A DNA stretch of 57,247 bases, from NCBI GenBank assembly GCA_040882465.1, contig JBBEBG010000039.1, positions 1 through 57,247 of the forward strand, given 5' to 3'. This document shows positions 50,372 through 57,247 of the stretch, in pieces. Below the pieces are notes generated by a model. It was not told where the DNA came from and made no database searches. It saw only the letters and a program-made list of their open reading frames with translations. The translations under genes were made by a program, and so were the position numbers. The stretch is from Gemmatimonadota bacterium. Its GTDB lineage: Bacteria > Gemmatimonadota > Gemmatimonadetes > Longimicrobiales > Gaopeijiaceae. Numbering within the stretch: position 1 is the stretch's first letter; each line of letters opens with the position of its first letter.

Positions 50372-51415
50372 ATGCACGCCAAGGGATTTCCCTCCTTCCT
50401 CGTGCCCGTGATGATAATCGCGAGCTCCGGGTGCGACAACGTGGAGTTCGGGGGGTTCCAACTGGAGCTCCAGGCGCCGGCTCCGGCGCAGGGCATGCCC
50501 ACCCAAATCGTTCTGCCGGACTCCCTTCCCACTCCTCTCGCCCCGATCCAGACCGGTCCGGTCCTCTACCTGGTGGAGCGGGGCGAAGGGTCCGAAGCAT
50601 CGCTCGTCGCCGTCGCCTCCTTCACAGACGAAGGGTACGAGCCCCTCCCCGACTCCGAGGAAGTGCCGGAGATGGTGGAGCGGTTCGCGATCGGCCGCTT
50701 CGAGCGTGCGACCGAATTCGTCCTTCTCTCCCGGGGCGCCCGCGCGGGGACCTTCATCGCGGACGGCTTCGCGGCAGCGGACGAGTCGACCTGCCGCCTT
50801 CGCCCCAGCGCGAGCGGGAGGGTCGAGATCCGCCCCGAGGCTTCGGGGGAACGCCGCTTCCTGGCGGTTGCGAAGGACGACCTTTTTGCGGTCGGGCTAG
50901 AATCGGCCGCCGAATCCGCGCCCCTCCCCGCCTCGCCCGGTATGGCGGCGCTCGATCCCGGATCCGTCACCGCCGCGCAGATCGCGATCCCGGCCATGAA
51001 CGTCCCTTGGCCCGCCTCCATTCCGGGCGCCCGCCGGGACCTCCAACCACTCGTATTCGACGGCGGCGCGACGCAGGGGCTCGCAGCTTCCTTCGTTTAC
51101 GGCGGCGAGATGGACATCGGCCCCGAAGTCCCGGTCGCTTATGGCCTCTTCATCGCCTCGGCCCCCGTGGGCACGCGTTACGAACCCATCGTGGCCTGGT
51201 ACCAGCGAGTCGGGCAGGACGGAAAGGCGTTCGCCCGGCTGCTCGGGGCGCACGATCTGCAAGGGGCCGGCGCCCCGGACCTCCTCCTCGAGGTCTTCGG
51301 CGAAGAAGCGCGGTGGCTCGCCCTACTGGGAACGCGCGAAGGCGAGTGGTCCATGCTCTACCAGGATCCCTGCGGCGTGCCGGCCGCTCGGGGAGGGATC
51401 CGGACCTTCCGCTGA
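50372..51415 (+). CDS. predicted lipoprotein next to the BtuFCD-type importer, unknown function
   Basis: 347 residues. Signal peptide with lipobox (IIASSGC, Cys near 21). The body is beta-rich without a recognised domain; two or three further cysteines could form disulfides. Its stop overlaps the start of the binding-protein gene (TGATG), so it is translationally linked to the ABC importer and may be an accessory lipoprotein of it. Confidence 0.68.
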   Translation: MHAKGFPSFLVPVMIIASSGCDNVEFGGFQLELQAPAPAQGMPTQIVLPDSLPTPLAPIQTGPVLYLVERGEGSEASLVAVASFTDEGYEPLPDSEEVPEMVERFAIGRFERATEFVLLSRGARAGTFIADGFAAADESTCRLRPSASGRVEIRPEASGERRFLAVAKDDLFAVGLESAAESAPLPASPGMAALDPGSVTAAQIAIPAMNVPWPASIPGARRDLQPLVFDGGATQGLAASFVYGGEMDIGPEVPVAYGLFIASAPVGTRYEPIVAWYQRVGQDGKAFARLLGAHDLQGAGAPDLLLEVFGEEARWLALLGTREGEWSMLYQDPCGVPAARGGIRTFR

Positions 51416-52362
51416 TGCGGCGAATCGCCGCCGCCACACCGATCGCCCGGGAACGCCCCTCGGACCGCCGCTGCCTCGGGAAAGGTCTCTTTCTGGCGGC
51501 CGCGCTTTTGGCCGGCGGGTGCGGCGGATCGGAACAGGAGGGGGCGCGGAGCGATCGAGGGGGACGGGCGACGCCCGAGCCGTCCCAGGGGTTCCCCGTC
51601 ACGGTCCGCGACGACGGGGGGCGCGAGGTCGTCCTCCCGGCTCCCCCGCAGCGCATCATCTCCCTCGTCCCTTCCGCGACGTCGATCCTTCTCGCCCTGG
51701 GCCAGGAGGCGCAGTTCGTCGGACGCACCGACTTCGACGACGAGGCAGCCGTCGCGAGTCTCCCCTCCGTGGGCGGAGGGCTGGGATCTTCGATCGAGAC
51801 CATCGTCTCGCTCCGGCCGGATCTCGTCGTCCGCTTCGAGGCCGGCTCGGACGCCACGACGCCCCGCCGGCTGGACGCCGCCGGAATCCCGCACTTCTCG
51901 ATTCGCCCCAATGGGATCGAAGATGTCATGCGGATTATCGGCCTCCTCGGCCAGGCCGTGGGGGAGGTGGAGGCGGCGGACTCGATTCGCGCCTCCCTCA
52001 GAGACGAGCTCGATGAGGTCGCCCTCCGCGTCGCGGGGGCGCCCCGGCCCCGCGTGGCGATCCTCGGCGGCGATCCGCCTCTCGCCGCAGGGCCCGAGAC
52101 CTTTCTCCACGAGCTGGTCGAGCTCGCCGGTGGAGCAAATGTCTTCGCCGACGCCGGAGCGCTTTACGCTCCCGTGAGTGTGGAGGCCGTTCTCGCTCGC
52201 GATCTGGACCTCCTGCTCGTCTCCGAAGGCACACCGGTCCCACGCGCTTTGGAGGCCATTCCCCTGAGGCGCATTCCCCTGGAGGTCGAGATCCCCGGGC
52301 TGGGGCTGGGCGCATCGGCCCGGATCCTCGCGGGCCTCCTCCATCCGGGCCTCACTCCGTGA
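51415..52362 (+). CDS. ABC transporter substrate-binding lipoprotein (BtuF-like, cobalamin/metal-chelate)
   Basis: 315 residues. Lipobox LLAGGC (Cys about 36). Class III binding-protein pattern: RIISLVPSATSILLALG, VGGGLGSSIETIVSLRPDLVV and the long linker helix (EDVMRIIGLLGQAVG). RIISLVPSATE-type starts are characteristic of BtuF, though siderophore or haem cannot be excluded. It overlaps both neighbours and leads the FCD-type importer. Confidence 0.83.
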   Translation: MRRIAAATPIARERPSDRRCLGKGLFLAAALLAGGCGGSEQEGARSDRGGRATPEPSQGFPVTVRDDGGREVVLPAPPQRIISLVPSATSILLALGQEAQFVGRTDFDDEAAVASLPSVGGGLGSSIETIVSLRPDLVVRFEAGSDATTPRRLDAAGIPHFSIRPNGIEDVMRIIGLLGQAVGEVEAADSIRASLRDELDEVALRVAGAPRPRVAILGGDPPLAAGPETFLHELVELAGGANVFADAGALYAPVSVEAVLARDLDLLLVSEGTPVPRALEAIPLRRIPLEVEIPGLGLGASARILAGLLHPGLTP

Positions 52363-53363
52363 GCCGGACCCGCGGGACCGGAGGAACCGCGGTCGTTCTC
52401 CTCCTCGCGGTCGTGGCGGTCGCCTTCCTCCTGAGCGTCCGCTTCGGGAGCGTGGAGATCACCCTCTCGGAGATCTTCGACGTCTTCGCCGGCCGGGGAT
52501 CGGAGACGAATCACCTCATCGTCACCGAGCTTCGAATCCCGCGCGCGCTCCTCGCCCTTCTCGTAGGGGGCGGACTCGCCCTCGCCGGGGGCGTTTTCCA
52601 GGCCCTTCTCCGCAATCCGCTCGCGGAACCGTACATCATGGGGATTTCGGGAGGGGCGGCGACGGGGGCGGTCCTGGTCCTGGCCGTGGGTTGGGTCACC
52701 ACGGTCTCCTGGGCACTTCCTCTGGCCGCCTTTGCCGGGGCGGCGGTGGCGATCCTCCTCGTCTTCGGGGTGGCACTTTCGGCCGACCGACGAATGGACG
52801 TTCGCGTATTGCTCCTGTCCGGCGTGGTCGTCGGCGCTTTTTTCTCGGCGTGCATCGCTCTCATCTTCGCACTCTCGAACGCCGCCACGCTGCGATCCGC
52901 CGTCATCTGGATGATGGGGAGCCTGGGTGGAGCCAGCTGGCAAACCGTCGCGATCGTCGCGGCCTATACCCTACCCCTGTCGGCCGTGTTGATCGGGCTC
53001 GCCCGCGCACTCGACCTCCTGGCGATCGGCGAGGAGACCGCGCGTTACCTGGGGACGCGAGTCGAGCGAGTGAAACGGACCGCGTACGGGGTCGCCTCCC
53101 TGATCGCGGCCGCCGGGGTCGCCTTCGCGGGAGTCATCGGATTCGTGGGACTGGTGATTCCACACGGTGTCCGAATCATCGTGGGCTCCAACCACCGTCT
53201 TCTCCTTCCGCTTTCCTTTCTCGCCGGGGGCGCGTTCCTCATCCTCGCGGATCTCCTGGCGCGCACCGTGGCCGCCCCCGCCGAGATTCCGATCGGGGTG
53301 ATCACGGCCTTCGTAGGCGTGCCGGCCTTCCTTCTACTCCTTCGGCGGAGCCTGCGAGGGTGA
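52359..53363 (+). CDS. ABC transporter permease, FecCD/BtuC family
   Basis: 334 residues, GTG start in a 4-base overlap. About ten membrane helices; family motifs RIPRALLALLVGGGLALAGGVFQALLRNPLAEPYIMG and GFVGLVIPH are present (quoted in parts; they run from about 58 and from about 255). It forms the dimeric channel for cobalamin or ferric chelates. Confidence 0.92.
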   Translation: MSRTRGTGGTAVVLLLAVVAVAFLLSVRFGSVEITLSEIFDVFAGRGSETNHLIVTELRIPRALLALLVGGGLALAGGVFQALLRNPLAEPYIMGISGGAATGAVLVLAVGWVTTVSWALPLAAFAGAAVAILLVFGVALSADRRMDVRVLLLSGVVVGAFFSACIALIFALSNAATLRSAVIWMMGSLGGASWQTVAIVAAYTLPLSAVLIGLARALDLLAIGEETARYLGTRVERVKRTAYGVASLIAAAGVAFAGVIGFVGLVIPHGVRIIVGSNHRLLLPLSFLAGGAFLILADLLARTVAAPAEIPIGVITAFVGVPAFLLLLRRSLRG

Positions 53364-54136
53364 CCTTCGAGACCCACGATCTGGTCTTCCGATACGGACG
53401 AGGGCGCCCGCCGGCGCTCGACGGAGTGACCCTACGCGTGCCGGCCGGCTCCTTTTACGCGGTGCTCGGCCCGAACGGGTCCGGGAAATCCACCCTCATG
53501 CGAGCGCTCCTCGGGGCAGTCGCGCCCGAATCCGGGAGGGTGATTCTCGACGGTCGCGAGCTGGCCGCCTGGGGCCGGCGGGAGCTCGCGAAGGCGGTCG
53601 GAGCGGTCACCCAGTCGGAGTCGATCGCCTTCCCACTCACGGTGCGCCAGCTCGTGGAGATGGGACGATATCCTCACCTCGGGCCCGTTCGCGGCATGGG
53701 GCGCGACGACCTCGCCGCGGTGGAGCGCGCCCTCGAGCAATGCGACGCACTCGGGTTCGCGGACCGTGACGTGGGCACTTTGTCGGGGGGGGAGTTCCAG
53801 AGGGCGAGAGTCGCCCGTGCGTTGGCACAGGAACCCCGCGCCCTCGTCCTGGACGAACCCACTCAGTCGCTCGATGTGAGGCACGAGATGGAAATTCTGA
53901 GCCTCCTGAGGAAGGCGGCCGCGGGCGGGATGACGATCTTCCTGATCACCCACCATCTCGATGCGGCATCGCGATTCGCGGACCGGCTGCTTCTGATGGA
54001 AGGGGGACGGGTCGCCGCGGAGGGATCGCCGGAGGAAGTTCTCAGGGAAGAGAGCCTAGAGCGGATCTATCACTGGCCGATGTCGGTGCGCCCCGACCCG
54101 ATCACCGGTCACCTTCGCGTGACCCCTCTCGGTTGA
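53360..54136 (+). CDS. ABC transporter ATP-binding protein (BtuD/FecE family)
   Basis: 258 residues, GTG start overlapping the permease stop. Walker A GPNGSGKST (about 36-44), Q-loop VTQSE, signature LSGGE, Walker B ALVLDEPT and switch His in LITHHLD. It drives import through the upstream permease. Last gene of the four-gene operon. Confidence 0.93.
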   Translation: MTFETHDLVFRYGRGRPPALDGVTLRVPAGSFYAVLGPNGSGKSTLMRALLGAVAPESGRVILDGRELAAWGRRELAKAVGAVTQSESIAFPLTVRQLVEMGRYPHLGPVRGMGRDDLAAVERALEQCDALGFADRDVGTLSGGEFQRARVARALAQEPRALVLDEPTQSLDVRHEMEILSLLRKAAAGGMTIFLITHHLDAASRFADRLLLMEGGRVAAEGSPEEVLREESLERIYHWPMSVRPDPITGHLRVTPLG

Positions 54137-54235
54137 CGGCCCCCCCGGGAAGAGAGCGGCCCCATTCGTGTGACCCGCGGCTCCCATCGTGACCTCCTCA
54201 CACCCTCGCATCCCATGCCTCAGATCGCTCAGGCA

Positions 54236-55183
54236 TTATGAGATGGGGTTCACGTTGATGACCACGTACCCGCGCTTGTGTCCCTGCTGCACATAAGCAT
54301 GGGCTTCCACGATCCGGTCCAATGGGTATTCGCGGTCGACGAAGGTGTGGAGCTCGCCCCCGTCAGCCAATGAGGTCAGGAATTGCAGTTCCGCTGTCGT
54401 CATCTTCCCGACTAGATGAGCATGCTTCCGCACGTCGAGACTCTGGCCGGAGGGTGCCAAAAGCCTCCTGGCCAGAGCCGCCGGCAGTTTTCCGACGGCA
54501 TCGAGGACCACATCGAAAGTTTCCGTGCAGGTTTCGAGTTCGTCCCTCGTGTAGTCGATGACCTTGCTCGCCCCCAGGGATCGCACCATGTCAAGATTCC
54601 CCGTGCTGCAAACGCCCGTGACCTCTGCGCCGAAATACCTGGCCAACTGCAAGGCGTACACGCCCACACTTCCCGAAGCTCCGTAAACCAGCACGCTCCG
54701 TCCGGGGCGGATGTCCGCCTTCCTGAGCATGCTCAAAGCCGTGAGTCCGCCCGTGGCGATGCCGGCAGCCGCCTCGGCAAAGCTCATGGAAGCCGGTTTA
54801 TGCACAACGAGACCCTTTCGGACATCCCCGGCGTCCTCGGGCAGGCAGATGTATTCCGCATAGGCACCGAGGGCAAAGCCTGAAAAAGCCAGCACAGCAT
54901 CACCGGGCTTGAATCTGCGGACCGCCTTTCCGACGGCTTCTACCCCACCCGAGAGTTCCATGCCCAGTACTTTGCGCTTCGGCTTCCGGATGCCCATATA
55001 AAGCCTGAAAGGAAGTTGCATCCAGAGAGGGAGAATCGCGCCACGGACTCGAACGTCACCGATATGGCAGGTAGTAGCGTGGATACGGATCAGCACGTCG
55101 TTGTCGAGTGGCGCGGGCTGGGGTAGCTCCGCCTGCTGTAAGACCTCCGGCGGACCGTATCTGGTGCAGATGATCGCTTTCAT
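54236..55183 (-). CDS. zinc-less MDR alcohol dehydrogenase/quinone reductase-like
   Basis: 315 residues. YGPPEVLQQAELPQP opening, NADP-binding VYGASGSVGVYALQLAR and the DVVLDAVG strand are typical of the NAD(P)-dependent MDR group (reticulon-4-interacting/quinone oxidoreductase). No zinc cysteines. Base composition looks less GC-rich in third positions than the surrounding genes, as do the next genes to the right, hinting at a transferred region. About 100 bases without a feature separate it from the importer. Confidence 0.85.
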   Translation of the reverse strand: MKAIICTRYGPPEVLQQAELPQPAPLDNDVLIRIHATTCHIGDVRVRGAILPLWMQLPFRLYMGIRKPKRKVLGMELSGGVEAVGKAVRRFKPGDAVLAFSGFALGAYAEYICLPEDAGDVRKGLVVHKPASMSFAEAAAGIATGGLTALSMLRKADIRPGRSVLVYGASGSVGVYALQLARYFGAEVTGVCSTGNLDMVRSLGASKVIDYTRDELETCTETFDVVLDAVGKLPAALARRLLAPSGQSLDVRKHAHLVGKMTTAELQFLTSLADGGELHTFVDREYPLDRIVEAHAYVQQGHKRGYVVINVNPIS

Positions 55184-55358
55184 CGCATCGCGGTGCCAAA
55201 AAGGGAAACGCGCGAGCTATAAAAATCTCTTGAACGTAACTCGCACGTCGCAACGCCAGCACGTTTCCCGTTGGCCCACGGCGCCCGTGCGCCGTCGCGA
55301 CCAAGCGATCACATCAAAGCAGGAGCACAGTGGCAGGCGAGTGCCATGCCGTCAGCGA

Positions 55359-56318
55359 TCAGTTGCTCCTCGCGGCTATCAATGCCTCTCGATTCGACTC
55401 CAATATCTGACGTGCCGTCGTGCCCTCGCTTCCCGTGATGTCGCGGAAGTGTGTCGAGAGAGTCTCGCCGGACGGTGGGGGCTATGGGAGACTGGCAGCC
55501 TGCTCGGGCGTTGCGATGACGACCTCGATTTCTACGCCCGTGATCTCACTTGCGATCACCGCCAGATCACCGTCGGTGAACCGCGTTGGGCCCGTGATCT
55601 CATAGACACGGTTCTCGTGACCAGGGGTGGTAAGGACCGCTGCCGCCGCCGCTGCGCAGTCCTCCCGGGTCACGTATGCAACGCCCAGGCCGTCCGGCCG
55701 AACGACGACTTGGCCTCGGCGGACCATGGCCGCCGCCGCGCCGATGATGCGGTCACCGTACCACTGGTTCCGTAGCGAGGTCCATGCAACGCCGCTCGCG
55801 CGCAGGTCCGCCTCGGTAATTCGATGGTCCACTGCGATGGGCGACTCGTTTCGATCGGCATCCACAAAAGACGTGTAGACGATGTGACTTACCCCCGCTG
55901 CAACGGCCGCGTCGATTGCGGTCTTCTGGAGCGCCGCACGCTCGGTGGCCACGCGGGGATCCGGATTGCCGCGGGTATTCAGACTGATCATCACCATCCG
56001 ATCCCCTCCTGCGTACGCCGCGGATAGAGACTCCGGCTGTGTGAAGTCTCCGAAGCGAGTGCTCGCCCCCATCGCGGCGTAACGCTCGAGGTCCTCGGGC
56101 GTCCGGCTCACAAGGATCAGATCGCCCGGTGCAACGCCCCGTGCCAGCAGGTCCTCTACAATCAGCCCGCCCAGCTGACCGGAAGCGCCCGAGACGATGA
56201 TCTTAGGGGGCGGCACCTGCTGCGCGGCGCTCGCGGTCGCCACGGACAGGAGGGCTAAAGCCTGGAGGAAGGTGCTACGGACTAGCCCGGCGAGTGCGAT
56301 CGTACTTCTCATCCTCAA
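55359..56318 (-). pseudogene. exported NmrA/QOR2-like NAD(P)-binding protein interrupted by an in-frame TAG
   Basis: The intact frame (56318-55482) gives 278 residues: an unexpected signal peptide (LALLSVATASAAQQ), then an NmrA-type Rossmann domain (IIVSGASGQLGGLIVEDLL, VYTSFVDAD, TEADLRASG, WYGDRI). After ...EQAASLP comes TAG, but the same frame continues for 40 codons to TGA at 55361-55359 and still looks like the family's end (HFRDITGSEG, then QILESNREALIAAR). Relative to homologues about 20 residues also seem missing around the stop. It may be a shortened but working protein, a pseudogene, or a read-through product. A periplasmic NmrA protein is odd. Confidence 0.65.
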
Positions 56319-56460
56319 CTCCGTGAAGAGACGTGGTTATCGGTTTCGATGCGATTTCAGATAACGGTTCAGGGTTGCGATGGAGGCCCAAAGGGCCGGA
56401 ATCGGCAACCCGTTGTTATGCGCTGCAGGGCCTCGTCGACGAGCCAACCCTCGCCGCCAC

Positions 56461-56508
56461 TTGACCGCCGTCCACGCTATGCGCATCATTGTGGTGTACT
56501 TATGCGCA
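56461..56508 (+). promoter_or_regulatory. promoter and repeated operator of the second toxin-antitoxin pair
   Basis: TTGACC (56461-56466), a 17-base spacer and CATCAT (56484-56489). The octamer TATGCGCA occurs at 56478-56485 and again at 56501-56508, one copy overlapping the -10 region and one just before the antitoxin ribosome site, suitable for repression by the antitoxin. Confidence 0.5.
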
Positions 56509-56519
56509 CGGAGGCACCC

Positions 56520-56762
56520 ATGTCCAAACAACGACTCAACATCACGGTCGACCCCGACGTCATTGAGCGGGCTCGTCGGTACACTCAGCGCCACAACACC
56601 AGCATTTCCAGGCTCGTCACCGAGTTCTTGGCTCATCTCCCGGCCGGGGACGAGTTCGAGGAAACCCTGACCCCTACGGTCCGGCGCCTCCTGGGAGTGG
56701 CAAAAGGCGCGGGTGATCGCGAAGACTACCGGCGGCACCTCGTAGAGAAGTACGGCCAATGA
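56520..56762 (+). CDS. antitoxin, DUF6364/ribbon-helix-helix type
   Basis: 80 residues. MSKQRLNITVDPDVIERARRY is a ribbon-helix-helix start, followed by NTSISRLVTEFL. The C-terminus (RRLLGVAKGAGDREDYRRHLVEKYG) matches the tail typical of DUF6364 antitoxins. GGAGG lies 5 bases before this ATG, so it is preferred over the in-frame ATG at 56502. It overlaps the toxin by ATGA. Confidence 0.83.
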   Translation: MSKQRLNITVDPDVIERARRYTQRHNTSISRLVTEFLAHLPAGDEFEETLTPTVRRLLGVAKGAGDREDYRRHLVEKYGQ

Positions 56763-57166
56763 GGCTGCTCCTCGACATTAACGTCCTTTTGGATGTCGTG
56801 CTCGAGCGCGATCCATGGGCCCGGCCCGCAGCGGAACTCCTCGCAGCTCTCGAAACGAACCAGGCCCAAGGCTTCGTCGCGGGCCACACCCTTCCCACAG
56901 TCTACTACGTCGTCGCCAGGAGCCGAGACCGAGACACGGCCATCACGGCCATGCATGACCTTCTCCGCCTTCTCGAAGTGGTCCCGGTCGAAAAACAGGA
57001 CTTCTACCGCGCGCTATCCCTGCCGCTGAACGATTTCGAGGATGCGGTACAAGCCGCCGCCGCGTTCCGAATCGATGCGGAGTACTTGGTCACGCGCAAC
57101 GAACCAGACTTCAAGGGCGCCTCCATCGCCACAGCCACCCCAACCACCATCCTCTCTCTCCTCTGA
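56759..57166 (+). CDS. PIN-domain toxin (VapC-like)
   Basis: 135 residues. Acidic residues of the PIN site: LLLDINVLLDVVLER (Asp6), the NDFEDAVQAAAA segment (Asp/Glu) and LVTRNEPDFKGA (final Asp). The family cleaves RNA with Mg ions. It follows its antitoxin with a 4-base overlap. The remaining 81 bases of the window hold nothing I can identify. Confidence 0.88.
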   Translation: MRLLLDINVLLDVVLERDPWARPAAELLAALETNQAQGFVAGHTLPTVYYVVARSRDRDTAITAMHDLLRLLEVVPVEKQDFYRALSLPLNDFEDAVQAAAAFRIDAEYLVTRNEPDFKGASIATATPTTILSLL

Positions 57167-57247
57167 TCCACGCTCCTCATCACAAGGCCCTGTGGCGGTA
57201 GAGTCGAGCCCGGGCGCCGCGGTGGCAGGTCATGCTTCGATCCGTAG

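Overview
This is a GC-rich (by eye about two-thirds G+C), densely packed bacterial chromosome segment, with many 4-base ATGA/GTGA start-stop overlaps between genes. The content is aerobic and heterotrophic: a 2-oxoglutarate dehydrogenase E1, PQQ and molybdopterin dehydrogenases, aromatic amino acid and folate genes, many lipoproteins and ECF sigma factors. The style resembles Gemmatimonadota or a neighbouring environmental phylum. That is an inference from gene style only; no rRNA or other decisive marker is present.

Left part (1-14.0 kb): a transposase tail at the edge; a minus-strand cluster of a PQQ-dependent dehydrogenase followed by a two-subunit molybdopterin/iron-sulfur oxidoreductase; a ribbon-helix-helix/PIN toxin-antitoxin pair with an operator-like repeat; an arsenic island (arsR, arsM, arsC) with two ArsR-type operators and a terminator; then a plus-strand block of a His/Met-rich lipoprotein, an ECF sigma factor, a membrane anti-sigma-like protein and a membrane-anchored metal-sensor-like protein, which together look like a Cnr-type metal-responsive system. 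A large serine hydrolase follows.

Centre (14.0-17.8 kb): nineteen tRNA genes, none encoding CCA. Eighteen are on the minus strand, including two identical tRNA-Ser(CGA) genes and an initiator tRNA with a U1/U72 mismatch; tRNA-Pro(GGG) is on the plus strand. Both tRNA-Pro genes are followed at a 71-72 base period by extra copies of their own last 16 bases plus 3 flanking bases, joined by a conserved hairpin-forming module. Next (17.8-28.9 kb) come a VanX-like dipeptidase, a DUF4389 membrane protein, an M30-like metalloprotease, an AT-hook protein, a YhaO/YhaN nuclease-ATPase pair, an alpha/beta hydrolase and two family 2 glycosyltransferases.

Right part (29-57.2 kb): sucA; a quinone oxidoreductase; a DnaQ-like exonuclease; pabB-pabA-pabC (folate); a patatin; a histidine-kinase-like ATPase with a PrxQ peroxiredoxin; an ECF sigma factor behind a structured leader or small RNA; an M20 peptidase; trpE divergent from an orphan HyuA; a flavin reductase; a BtuFCD-type ABC importer; an alcohol dehydrogenase; an exported NmrA-like protein broken by an in-frame stop; and a second PIN toxin-antitoxin pair. 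The most unusual protein (47434-49719) joins an Mre11/SbcD-like domain to a Rad50-like domain with a CxxC zinc hook, while key nuclease and ATPase residues are missing: an apparent single-chain pseudo-Mre11-Rad50.
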